This document shows positions 1-7,045 of a DNA stretch of 39,912 nucleotides, piece by piece. Position 1 is the first letter of the stretch, and every line of letters begins with the position of its first letter. The notes below the pieces were generated by a model that was not told the origin of the DNA, ran no database searches, and saw nothing but the letters and a program-made list of their open reading frames with translations. This DNA is from an uncultured Lachnoclostridium sp. (GTDB lineage Bacteria > Bacillota > Clostridia > Lachnospirales > Lachnospiraceae). Position numbers and translations under genes: made by a program. Where the stretch lies: the NCBI GenBank assembly GCA_946415315.1, contig CAMKRZ010000027.1:1-39912 (forward strand). The letters are read 5' to 3'.

Positions 1-56
1 GAGTTTTATGTTATTAGGCGATATTTCAGTCGGAAATTAGTTTTTCATTCAAGGGC

Positions 57-62
57 TATAAT
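57..62 (+). promoter_or_regulatory. Candidate -10 box upstream of the WYL regulator
   Basis: TATAAT lies 32 bases before the start codon of the first gene. No convincing -35 box is seen 16-18 bases upstream, so this rests on the -10 hexamer alone. Confidence 0.35.
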
Positions 63-94
63 AAAGTATCACTGCAGAAACGGAGGGAGACTTC

Positions 95-1090
95 ATGCCG
101 AAGGGAACAAACCAGAAACTGAAGCTGTATTACCTCGCCCGGATCATGGTCGAGAAGACAGATGACGAGCACATGATCACCATGCCGGAGATCCGGCAGG
201 CGCTGGAGGCGTACGGGGTGACTGCGGACCGAAAGAGCCTGTACGATGACATGGAGGCACTTCGCACCCTCGGCATCGACGTGATCGGCGAGAAGGTCGG
301 CCGGAATTTTTACTACCACGTCGGCGGCAAGCAGTTTGAGATTGCGGAGTTAAAACTCTTAGTGGATGCCATTCAGTCGTCCCGCTTTATCACGGAGAAG
401 AAGTCTCATGAGCTGATCAAGAAACTGACCGGGCTGGCAAGCCACTATGAGGCCGATCAGCTGAAGCGCCAGGTCTTCGTGCACGGCCGCGTGAAGACGA
501 TGAACGAGAGCATTTACTACTTTGTGGATGATGTCCATCGCGCGATCGCCGAGAACCGGCAGATCCGCTTTGAGTACATGCAGTGGAATACGGACAAGCG
601 CATGGTTCCCCATCGTGAGGAACCGTACATTGTCAGCCCGTGGGCGCTCACCTGGGACCACGAGAATTACTACCTGATCGCGTACGACGAGGAAGCCGGC
701 GGGATCAAGCATTTTCGCGTGGACAAGATGAAGAGCATCGAGATCCTCGAGAAGAAGCGCGTCGGCCGTGACCGCTTCCGCGAGTTCAACCTCGCACAGT
801 ACTCCAAGATGAGTTTCAGCATGTTCGGCGGCGAGAGCACAAAAGTGCGGCTGGCGTTCCGCAACGACTTTGTGGGTGTGATGATCGACCGCTTCGGTCG
901 TGACATCCCCGTTCATCCGTCGTCACGGGAGGGCTGGTCGGAGACCGCTGTGGACGTGTCGATGAGCCCTCATTTTCTGGGGTGGATCTTTGCCCTCGGC
1001 ACGGGGGTGCGCATACTGGGGCCTACGGAGGTTGCAGAGGAGTTAGCACGGAAAATGAAGGAGATCGAGGGGATGTACGGGCAGGTGTAG
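95..1090 (+). CDS. WYL-domain transcriptional regulator
   Basis: This 331-residue protein has a DeoR-like winged helix-turn-helix at about residues 1-80, a WYL ligand-sensing domain at about 145-240 (conserved run SPWALTWDHENYYLIAYDEE) and a C-terminal WCX-like extension. WYL proteins are DNA-binding regulators thought to sense nucleotides or nucleic-acid-derived ligands. The ATG follows a strong ribosome binding site, GGAGGGAGA. Only 47 bases separate it from the macro-domain gene, so the two may be co-transcribed. Because WYL regulators often control neighbouring genes, it may regulate the ADP-ribose group downstream; that is inference. Length is normal for the family and nothing is missing. 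Confidence 0.9.
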   Translation: MPKGTNQKLKLYYLARIMVEKTDDEHMITMPEIRQALEAYGVTADRKSLYDDMEALRTLGIDVIGEKVGRNFYYHVGGKQFEIAELKLLVDAIQSSRFITEKKSHELIKKLTGLASHYEADQLKRQVFVHGRVKTMNESIYYFVDDVHRAIAENRQIRFEYMQWNTDKRMVPHREEPYIVSPWALTWDHENYYLIAYDEEAGGIKHFRVDKMKSIEILEKKRVGRDRFREFNLAQYSKMSFSMFGGESTKVRLAFRNDFVGVMIDRFGRDIPVHPSSREGWSETAVDVSMSPHFLGWIFALGTGVRILGPTEVAEELARKMKEIEGMYGQV

Positions 1091-1137
1091 AGGATTTCCC
1101 TTTCGTCCTGCTTTCCGCGTGAAACGGAGGTAATCAT

Positions 1138-2256
1138 ATGCCATTTCAGATCATCAGAGATGATATTACCAGGGTAGAAGCGGATGCCATCGTAAATACG
1201 GCCAATCCGCTTCCGAAGTATGCCTCGGGGACGGATGCCGCGATCTATCAGGCGGCCGGCGCGGAGCAGCTCCTTGCGGAGCGGAAGAAGATCGGCGTGA
1301 TCCCGGTCGGCAGCGCGGCGGTCACCCCGGCCTTTGATCTGAAGGCGAAATATATCATTCATACGGTCGCGCCGACCTGGCAAGGCGGTGACAAGGGCGA
1401 GTTTGACGACCTGAAAAACTGCTACAGGACAGTCCTTGAGAAGGCGTTTGAACTCGGCTGTGAGAGCGTTGCGTTTCCCCTGCTTGCTGCCGGGAATTAC
1501 ATGTTTCCGAAGGCGGAGGCGCTCCGGATTGCGCTGGATGAGATCAGTGCATTTCTGATGCGGGAAGAGGTTGAGATGACCGTGAAGCTGGTCGTATTTG
1601 ACGAGAAGGCGTTCCGGCTGTCGAGGAACCTGTTCTTTCAGGTGGAATCGTACATCAGCGATGAGGAAGTGCTTGCCGTATATACGAAAGAGTACGGAAC
1701 CGACGAGAGGTCTGCGGCGAGTGAGCGGGGGCGCGTTCGGGATCGAATGCGGGCATCCGGCTATTACAACGATGCCTCTGCGGGGCGAGCGGAGAGCGTT
1801 CCGGTCAGTCCCGTCGGGGCACAGGGAGAGTCGTCCGAACCGCACCCCAAATACAGCGTAAGCTCGTTCGACGAGAATACATTTGACAAGAATCTTTATC
1901 TGCATGATGACAAGGAGGACTGCGCGTTCCGGGATTGTCTGATGGGATTTCTGGTGAAGAAGGGCGTCAATAACAACGTTGTCTATAAACGGTCCAACGT
2001 GTCGAAAGGTGCATTTTCCAAAATCCTGTGCGGGGATACGAAGAAACCGCAAAAGACGACCGTGCTCGGTTTCTGCATCGGTCTCCGGTTGACGGTTGAG
2101 GAATCGATCGACCTGCTGGCCAGCGCGGATATGGCATTCAACCCTTACAACAAGAGGGACAGCCTCGTGATCCGGTGCATAGAGCGCGGGCAATATGATA
2201 TCAATGAGGTCAATGCGATGCTGTTCGTTTGCGAACAGCCGCTCCTCGGAAACTGA
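1138..2256 (+). CDS. Macro-domain protein with C-terminal Cro/XRE-like domain
   Basis: This 372-residue protein opens with a macro domain (about residues 1-175). The ADP-ribose-binding segment DAIVNTANPLPKYASGTDAA and a second segment PLLAAGNYMFPKAEA are visible. Macro domains bind or hydrolyse ADP-ribose, O-acetyl-ADP-ribose or ADP-ribosyl groups. After a variable linker (about 180-250), the C-terminal 120 residues resemble a helix-turn-helix of Cro/XRE type (YKRSNVSKGAFSKILCGDTK and following helices), a combination seen in Firmicutes macro proteins. The start has GGAGG seven bases upstream. The next gene encodes an ADP-ribosylglycohydrolase, which supports a role in ADP-ribose turnover. 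No ADP-ribosyltransferase is seen nearby, so the substrate is unknown. Confidence 0.88.
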   Translation: MPFQIIRDDITRVEADAIVNTANPLPKYASGTDAAIYQAAGAEQLLAERKKIGVIPVGSAAVTPAFDLKAKYIIHTVAPTWQGGDKGEFDDLKNCYRTVLEKAFELGCESVAFPLLAAGNYMFPKAEALRIALDEISAFLMREEVEMTVKLVVFDEKAFRLSRNLFFQVESYISDEEVLAVYTKEYGTDERSAASERGRVRDRMRASGYYNDASAGRAESVPVSPVGAQGESSEPHPKYSVSSFDENTFDKNLYLHDDKEDCAFRDCLMGFLVKKGVNNNVVYKRSNVSKGAFSKILCGDTKKPQKTTVLGFCIGLRLTVEESIDLLASADMAFNPYNKRDSLVIRCIERGQYDINEVNAMLFVCEQPLLGN

Positions 2257-2265
2257 CGATCGGGG

Positions 2266-2306
2266 CGCCGGGAAAAAAAAGCATGTTTTTCAAACGTCTC
2301 CCGGCG
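2266..2306 (+). promoter_or_regulatory. Stem-loop between the macro-domain and ADP-ribosylglycohydrolase genes
   Basis: An 8-bp perfect GC-rich stem (CGCCGGGA with TCCCGGCG) encloses a loop that can itself pair AAAAA with TTTTT around GCATG. No T-run follows, so it is not a classical terminator. It could be a partial terminator, RNA stabiliser or processing site. Confidence 0.45.
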
Positions 2307-2371
2307 GGACACCATTTTCCATGTGGAGTGCGGTATGATACGGACAAAGAAAAAACAAGGAGGTACGTATT

Positions 2372-3178
2372 ATGTACGGAGCATTATTGGGAGATATGAT
2401 CGGAGCGCCCTATGAGTTTGATCAGGGTGACAAGACGAAGAATTTTGAGATGTTCAACCGGGGAGTTCATTTTACGGATGATTCCGTGATGACGATCGCG
2501 GTTGCGGATGCGTTGCTGGATGTTGCGGCGGATGCGACCGATGAGGAGATCCGAAAGGGTCTTGTTAAGTCCATGCAGAAGTGGGGTCACAGGTATCCCG
2601 ATGCCGGTTACGGCGGACGGTTCTACGGCTGGCTGTTCTACAATCAGGACCCGAAGCCTTACGGCAGTTTCGGAAACGGGTCCGCCATGCGTGTCTCGTC
2701 GGTCGGCTGGCTGTACAATACGCTTGATGAGACGAGGCGGATGGCGCGGCTGAGCGCCGATGTGTCGCACAATCATCCCGAGGGGATCAAGGGCGCGGAG
2801 TCGGTCGCTGCGGCAACCTTTCTTGCGAGATTCGGCGCTTCGAAGGAGGCGATCAAGGCGTATGTCGTGAACACTTTCGGTTATGACCTGAGTCGCACCT
2901 GTGACGAGATCCGCCCGACTTACCATCATGTGGAGAGCTGTCAGGAGACGGTGCCGGAAGCGTTTGCCGCATTTTTCGAAGGAACGGATTTCGAGGATGT
3001 CATCCGGACGGCGGTTTCCCTCGGAGGCGACTGCGACACGCTCACCTGCATCGCGGGCGGAATGGCTGAGGCATATTACGGAGTTCCGGAAGAATTCGTG
3101 CGCGAGTGCCGTGCGCGTCTGCCGAAGGACTTCCTGGAGGTCGTCGACAGGTTTGAACAGGCGAGACAGAAGAAATAG
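2372..3178 (+). CDS. ADP-ribosylglycohydrolase family protein (DraG-like)
   Basis: This 268-residue protein has the family's metal-binding and catalytic signatures: GALLGDMIGAPYEF at the N-terminus, TDDS at residues 35-38, and GGDCDT at 218-223 near the C-terminus. These enzymes use a dinuclear Mg/Mn centre to cleave the bond between ADP-ribose and a protein, nucleic acid or small molecule. Full length and intact. A strong AAGGAGG precedes the ATG. It lies 115 bases behind the macro-domain gene, with a stem-loop between them. Together they suggest removal and handling of ADP-ribose; the modified target is unknown. Confidence 0.92.
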   Translation: MYGALLGDMIGAPYEFDQGDKTKNFEMFNRGVHFTDDSVMTIAVADALLDVAADATDEEIRKGLVKSMQKWGHRYPDAGYGGRFYGWLFYNQDPKPYGSFGNGSAMRVSSVGWLYNTLDETRRMARLSADVSHNHPEGIKGAESVAAATFLARFGASKEAIKAYVVNTFGYDLSRTCDEIRPTYHHVESCQETVPEAFAAFFEGTDFEDVIRTAVSLGGDCDTLTCIAGGMAEAYYGVPEEFVRECRARLPKDFLEVVDRFEQARQKK

Positions 3179-3237
3179 CCTTTTGCTGTCACGGAAGGTT
3201 TTCGGGCTGAAAAAGACCATGATTTGCGAGGGAAACG

Positions 3238-3870
3238 ATGATCAAGATTAAACGAATAAAAGGCGGCACCGATAACTGCTATATCGTGGCGGAAGGCAAT
3301 CAGGCAATACTGATCGACACCGCAAGCAAGGCACACCTTGGCACGGTGATGTCGGAATGCGACAAGTATGAGATGAAGCTGATCGTGCTTACACATGTGC
3401 ATTTCGATCATGCTGAAAATGCCGCCGCGCTTTCCAAGCGATATGATATTCCGGTGGCCATCCACAAAGCGGATGAGGAGCTGTTTGAGAGTTTTGGTAA
3501 GCAACCGCTGAAGTCATACGGCCTTGTGGGTCGCGTTGTCATGGGATTATCACGCAAAGTGTTGGAAAACACAAAAGTGGAAAAGCCGGAAAAACTGATT
3601 TATGTAGAGGAAGGCGATGATCTGTCACAATACGGGATTAACGCTAAGGTCATTGAACTTCCCGGTCATACGCGCGGATCAATCGGAATCGATGTGGAAG
3701 GCAGGCATCTGTTTGTCGGAGACGAGCTGGACAACTGGATAAAACCGGGGGTTGGGCATCTCGTAAACGACCCTGATGCAATCAGAAAGAGCGCAGAAAA
3801 AGTCAGGAGCCTGGGGGACAGAACCGTCTATTACGGACACGGCAAGCCCACGCAGAACGGAAAGTATTGA
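3238..3870 (+). CDS. Metallo-beta-lactamase-fold hydrolase
   Basis: This 210-residue protein carries the HxHxDH metal motif as THVHFDHA (His53, His55, Asp57, His58). Later ligands appear in PGHTRGS, FVGDEL and the C-terminal YYGHGKPT. This arrangement is typical of the glyoxalase II-like branch, which hydrolyses thioesters or phosphodiesters using two metal ions. The substrate cannot be told from sequence. Codon use looks more AT-rich than in the preceding three genes, so it may not share their history. It starts 59 bases after the glycohydrolase gene with GAGGGAAACG before the ATG, and a strong terminator follows its stop. Confidence 0.88.
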   Translation: MIKIKRIKGGTDNCYIVAEGNQAILIDTASKAHLGTVMSECDKYEMKLIVLTHVHFDHAENAAALSKRYDIPVAIHKADEELFESFGKQPLKSYGLVGRVVMGLSRKVLENTKVEKPEKLIYVEEGDDLSQYGINAKVIELPGHTRGSIGIDVEGRHLFVGDELDNWIKPGVGHLVNDPDAIRKSAEKVRSLGDRTVYYGHGKPTQNGKY

Positions 3871-3920
3871 GCGGAACGGAAGCCGGAATCGTTTGCGGTT
3901 CGGTCAAATCATAATAAATG

Positions 3921-3971
3921 AAATCCAGTGAAGCAAAGACGTGTTTCGTTGTGCTTTACTGGATTTTTGTT
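3921..3971 (+). terminator. Rho-independent terminator after the MBL-fold gene
   Basis: A long imperfect stem starts with AAATCCAGT and closes with ACTGGATTT, with AAGCA pairing to TGCTT inside. It is followed by TTTGTTT and ends the transcription unit of the hydrolase gene. Confidence 0.8.
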
Positions 3972-3986
3972 TGAACGAAACCTCTG

Positions 3987-4013
3987 TTCAACGATGTGTT
4001 GTTATGGTAAAAT
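3987..4013 (+). promoter_or_regulatory. Candidate promoter for the P-loop kinase-like gene
   Basis: TTCAAC is followed after 15 bases by TAAAAT, which is preceded by TGG (extended -10). It sits just after the terminator, as expected for a new transcription unit. Spacing is slightly short. Confidence 0.45.
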
Positions 4014-4059
4014 ATTCAGGAATCACAAAAAGAAACCGATTGTAACGGGGGAGGGAGAA

Positions 4060-4110
4060 GTGACCGGTCATGAACACGGCACGGGCAGGGTGGATTTTGC
4101 GAGAATTTAA
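4060..4110 (+). CDS. Possible 16-codon leader peptide
   Basis: A GTG codon preceded by a strong purine-rich site (GGGGGAGGGAGAA) opens a 16-codon frame encoding VTGHEHGTGRVDFARI. It stops 15 bases before the ATG of the P-loop gene. The spacing suggests a translated leader or translational coupling. There is no sequence conservation to judge by, and it could be chance. Confidence 0.3.
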   Translation: MTGHEHGTGRVDFARI

Positions 4111-4125
4111 ATGGGAGGAAACAAT

Positions 4126-4725
4126 ATGATTTTGTCTTTGCAGGGGTGCATGGCAGTCGGGAAAACCACAGCCGTCAGATATCTCCAGACGAATGCGCCG
4201 TACATCAATATCAGTTATGAGATCAATACCGATATTGTGGAAGAAGTTAAGCGCAGGAATCTTGATAAGAATGTGTATGAGGATTACCTGGAGATTCAGA
4301 AGCTATGGCTCAAGAAGGAAGTGCTTCGCTATGAAAAGGCGAAACAGTATCCCTGCAGCGTGATGGACTTCGGGGCGGAGGAGATCGAGTTTTACACACT
4401 GAATTATCCGAAGAGCATCGGCGTCGACTGGGAGATCGAAAATGCTCTGAAGAAGGAATTGGATGAAGTCAGACAATGTATGCCGGACAGAATTCTTTTC
4501 CTGGACGCATCGGATGATGTGTTGCGAAGCCACAAGCAGAACGATCCGACGAGAAGCAGAAACTTCTTCGAGCATCATTTGACTCATATGATGCCGCTGA
4601 AGAGACAATGGTTCCTGGGAAGGGAAAATGTGGACCTTCTTATGGTGGATGAACTGTCGGCGGAAGAAGTCGGTGCGGCGGTCAAAAAATGGTGCGATCA
4701 ATGCATTCAACAGTCTCAGAAGTGA
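4126..4725 (+). CDS. P-loop NTPase, nucleotide/nucleoside kinase-like
   Basis: This protein of about 199 residues begins MILSLQGCMAVGKTT, a Walker A motif. It then has a helix rich in charged residues, an acidic LFLDAS strand, and an arginine-containing lid-like stretch (RSHKQNDPTRSR). This order matches deoxynucleoside and adenylate kinase-like folds that transfer phosphate from ATP to a small substrate. I place the start at this ATG because GGGAGGAAAC is correctly spaced before it; an in-frame ATG 15 bases earlier lies on that ribosome binding site. The substrate is unknown. The gene follows its own candidate promoter and lies 65 bases before the transporter gene. Confidence 0.75.
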   Translation: MILSLQGCMAVGKTTAVRYLQTNAPYINISYEINTDIVEEVKRRNLDKNVYEDYLEIQKLWLKKEVLRYEKAKQYPCSVMDFGAEEIEFYTLNYPKSIGVDWEIENALKKELDEVRQCMPDRILFLDASDDVLRSHKQNDPTRSRNFFEHHLTHMMPLKRQWFLGRENVDLLMVDELSAEEVGAAVKKWCDQCIQQSQK

Positions 4726-4790
4726 CGGATGCGCAGAGAACCAAAGAATGAACGAAAAGCGAAATAAAAATGGATTCAGAGGACAAATCG

Positions 4791-5936
4791 ATGGAAGAAC
4801 AAAACAGTCGTGACCGGATCATAATCAGGACCAGCATTATCGGTATCGTGGCCAACGTATTTCTTGCGGCGTTTAAAGCGGTAGTCGGTCTGACAGCCAA
4901 TTCGATCGCGATCGTCATGGATGCGGTCAACAATATTTCGGACGCAGCAAGTTCCGTTATTACGATCATCGGAACAAAACTCGCGGGAAGGAAGGCCGAC
5001 AAGAAGCATCCGTTCGGGTACGGCAGGATCGAGTATCTGAGCGCGATGATCATTTCGGTGATCATTCTGTACGCCGGCGTGACCGCATTGATCGAATCCG
5101 TGAAGAAGATCATTCATCCGGAAACACCGGACTACGGAACCGTTTCTCTTATCATCGTGGGTGTTGCGGTGGTCGTGAAGATCATCCTCGGCAGATACGT
5201 CAAGAGCGTCGGGAATAAGGTGAATTCGGATTCGCTGGTGAACTCCGGAAGTGACGCTATGCTCGACTCGATCATCTCCGCAGCGACCCTCGCAGCCGCA
5301 GCTGTCTACCTGATCTTTGATCTCTCGATGGAGGCGTGGCTCGGCGCGATCATCGCTCTTGTGATCATCAAAGCCGGCATCGAAATGCTGCGGGAAACGA
5401 TCTCGAAGATTCTCGGGGAAAACGTGGACGCTGAGCTTGCCCGGAAGATCAAAGCGACGATCCTTGATTTTCCCGGGGTGAGCGGTGCCTACGATCTTGT
5501 CATGCATAATTACGGACCGGACGCATACAACGGATCGGTGCATATTGAAGTGCCGGACACGTTGTCGGCAGATGATCTGGATAAGCTTCTTCGGAAAATC
5601 CAGGTGAAGGTGTATCAGGACCATTCCGTGATCCTGACAGCCATCGGCGTGTACTCGTACAACACGAAGGATCCCGAGGCGGTGCAGGCGAGGGAGACGG
5701 TATCAAAGATCGTCGCGGGCGTGCAGTACGTGCTTCAGATGCACGGGTTCTACCTTGACAAAGTGGAAAAAACGGTCCGCTTCGACGTTGTGGTCAGCTT
5801 TGACGCGGCGGACAGGAGCGCGGTGTATCGGGAAGTGTGTGAGAAGGTTCAGAGCGAGTTCCCGGGATATACGCTTCAGGTGGCTATGGACACGGATTTC
5901 ACCGAGGAAAATGATTGCGAACCGGAAACGGTTTAG
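4791..5936 (+). CDS. Cation diffusion facilitator transporter, probable Mn(2+)/Fe(2+) exporter
   Basis: This protein of about 381 residues has six hydrophobic segments in the first 210 residues and a cytoplasmic C-terminal domain (about 215-375) of the CDF dimerisation type. The transport site reads NNISD in the second helix (Asn47, Asp51) and DAMLD in the fifth (Asp155, Asp159). This N-D/D-D set is found in MntE-type manganese exporters rather than the H-D/H-D set of zinc exporters. The usual interface motif KKHPFGYGRIE is present. I chose ATG 4791 because AGAGGA lies seven bases upstream; an in-frame ATG at 4770 has no such site. Metal specificity is inferred from the site residues only. 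Confidence 0.9.
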   Translation: MEEQNSRDRIIIRTSIIGIVANVFLAAFKAVVGLTANSIAIVMDAVNNISDAASSVITIIGTKLAGRKADKKHPFGYGRIEYLSAMIISVIILYAGVTALIESVKKIIHPETPDYGTVSLIIVGVAVVVKIILGRYVKSVGNKVNSDSLVNSGSDAMLDSIISAATLAAAAVYLIFDLSMEAWLGAIIALVIIKAGIEMLRETISKILGENVDAELARKIKATILDFPGVSGAYDLVMHNYGPDAYNGSVHIEVPDTLSADDLDKLLRKIQVKVYQDHSVILTAIGVYSYNTKDPEAVQARETVSKIVAGVQYVLQMHGFYLDKVEKTVRFDVVVSFDAADRSAVYREVCEKVQSEFPGYTLQVAMDTDFTEENDCEPETV

Positions 5937-6000
5937 GCAGCACTTAAATTTCCTTTAAGAAACGTTCTCTTTCTTTTTCCGGCTATGCGTACTGTTTTCT

Positions 6001-6033
6001 CGGGGAGGGTTTAGGCCCTCCCCGTATTGTTAT
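6001..6033 (+). terminator. Probable terminator after the CDF transporter gene
   Basis: CGGGGAGGG pairs perfectly with CCCTCCCCG around a six-base loop. The following tract (TATTGTTAT) is only moderately T-rich, so termination may be incomplete. Confidence 0.65.
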
Positions 6034-6061
6034 GGACGTTGATCCCCATGTATGTTAGAAT
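6033..6061 (+). promoter_or_regulatory. Candidate promoter for the Nudix-GNAT gene
   Basis: TGGACG is followed after 17 bases by TAGAAT preceded by TGT (extended -10), located 45 bases before the start codon and immediately after the terminator hairpin. Confidence 0.45.
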
Positions 6062-6106
6062 AGCACGAAAGAGATTTCGAAATCATCATGGTTTGGGAGG
6101 AGTTGT

Positions 6107-7018
6107 ATGGCGGATGAGAAAGCGTGCGGCGCGATCATTTTCACGAATGTAGGGAACGTCAGAAAATATGTTATTCTTTGCGGGGGAGGAGCCTATCGGG
6201 GAGACTACGGATTTCCCAAGGGACATGTGGAAGCAGGTGAAACCGAGAGGGAGACCGCGATCCGCGAGGTGAAGGAAGAAACAGGACTGGATGTTGTATT
6301 GTTTGATGATTTCAGAACTGTCGATGAGCATGCGTTGGCGCGGGAAGGTCGTCCGAATGACAGGAAGACAAATGTGTATTTTCTCGCGGAATACCATGAC
6401 CAGGAGTTCATCGCGCAGAAATCGGAGGTTTCGGAAATCGTTCTGCTGGATTACGGGGAAGCGATGAACTGTCTTCAGTATGAGGAATCCAGAAGAGAGC
6501 TCACGGAAGCCGAGCAGTATTTGAACAGCAGGACCGACGGGGGTGAAAAGAACGTGATGGTCATTCGTTTAGCGACAGAGAACGACATCGAAGCATTGCA
6601 AAAACTGTACTATGAGTTGGAAAATGACGCGGTTCGGTTTCAGCCGGAGCACTTTGTTCACGGCGCTCGTGACGAAGGATTCTTCCGGCCGATCCTGCAA
6701 GCCGATAACCAGGATATAATCGTTGCCGAACTCGACGGTAACGTCGTTGGGTTTGCGCACGTCATGATCCTGGAGCAGAAACGGGTGCCGTGTCTGAAAC
6801 CGGAGAGGGTGATCTACCTGCAGGACCTGGATGTCTCGGAGGAGATGCGCAGTCAGGGGATCGGGGCAAAACTGATCGACGCCTGCAAGGATTACGGGCG
6901 TGAAAAGGGTGCGGATTTTATGAGAACGCAGGTTTTTCCGCAAAATGTCAGAGGGATGAAATTTTACGAAAGAGCCGGTTTCTCCGAGAAAATGAAGACC
7001 ATCGAAGTCTATCTGTGA
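6107..7018 (+). CDS. Nudix hydrolase fused to GNAT acetyltransferase
   Basis: This 303-residue protein has two domains. Residues 1-145 are a Nudix hydrolase with a perfect Nudix box at 39-61 (Gly39, Glu45, Arg53, Glu54, Glu57, Glu58, Gly60). The surrounding GFPKGHVEAGET resembles diadenosine tetraphosphate hydrolases. Residues 151-303 are a GNAT acyltransferase with the acetyl-CoA loop RSQGIGAKL. Such enzymes cleave nucleoside diphosphate-linked compounds and acetylate amines respectively; neither substrate can be named. At the junction, GTG-ATG codons (ATG at 6557, residue 151) follow a G-rich stretch, so a separate GNAT protein might be made from an internal start. The gene lies 27 bases before the glycosidase-like gene and is probably co-transcribed with it. 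Confidence 0.9.
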   Translation: MADEKACGAIIFTNVGNVRKYVILCGGGAYRGDYGFPKGHVEAGETERETAIREVKEETGLDVVLFDDFRTVDEHALAREGRPNDRKTNVYFLAEYHDQEFIAQKSEVSEIVLLDYGEAMNCLQYEESRRELTEAEQYLNSRTDGGEKNVMVIRLATENDIEALQKLYYELENDAVRFQPEHFVHGARDEGFFRPILQADNQDIIVAELDGNVVGFAHVMILEQKRVPCLKPERVIYLQDLDVSEEMRSQGIGAKLIDACKDYGREKGADFMRTQVFPQNVRGMKFYERAGFSEKMKTIEVYL

Positions 7019-7045
7019 TCCTTTATCGCGTGGGAGGAAAACGAC

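Noticed and set aside
3928-4110. 60-codon plus-strand frame before the P-loop gene
   Set aside because: Its first part lies in a terminator hairpin and a promoter. Only the last 16 codons have a plausible start, listed separately as a low-confidence leader peptide.
5500-5706. Minus-strand Pro/Arg-rich frame inside the CDF transporter gene
   Set aside because: It is antisense to a conserved domain, has no ribosome binding site and no recognisable domain.
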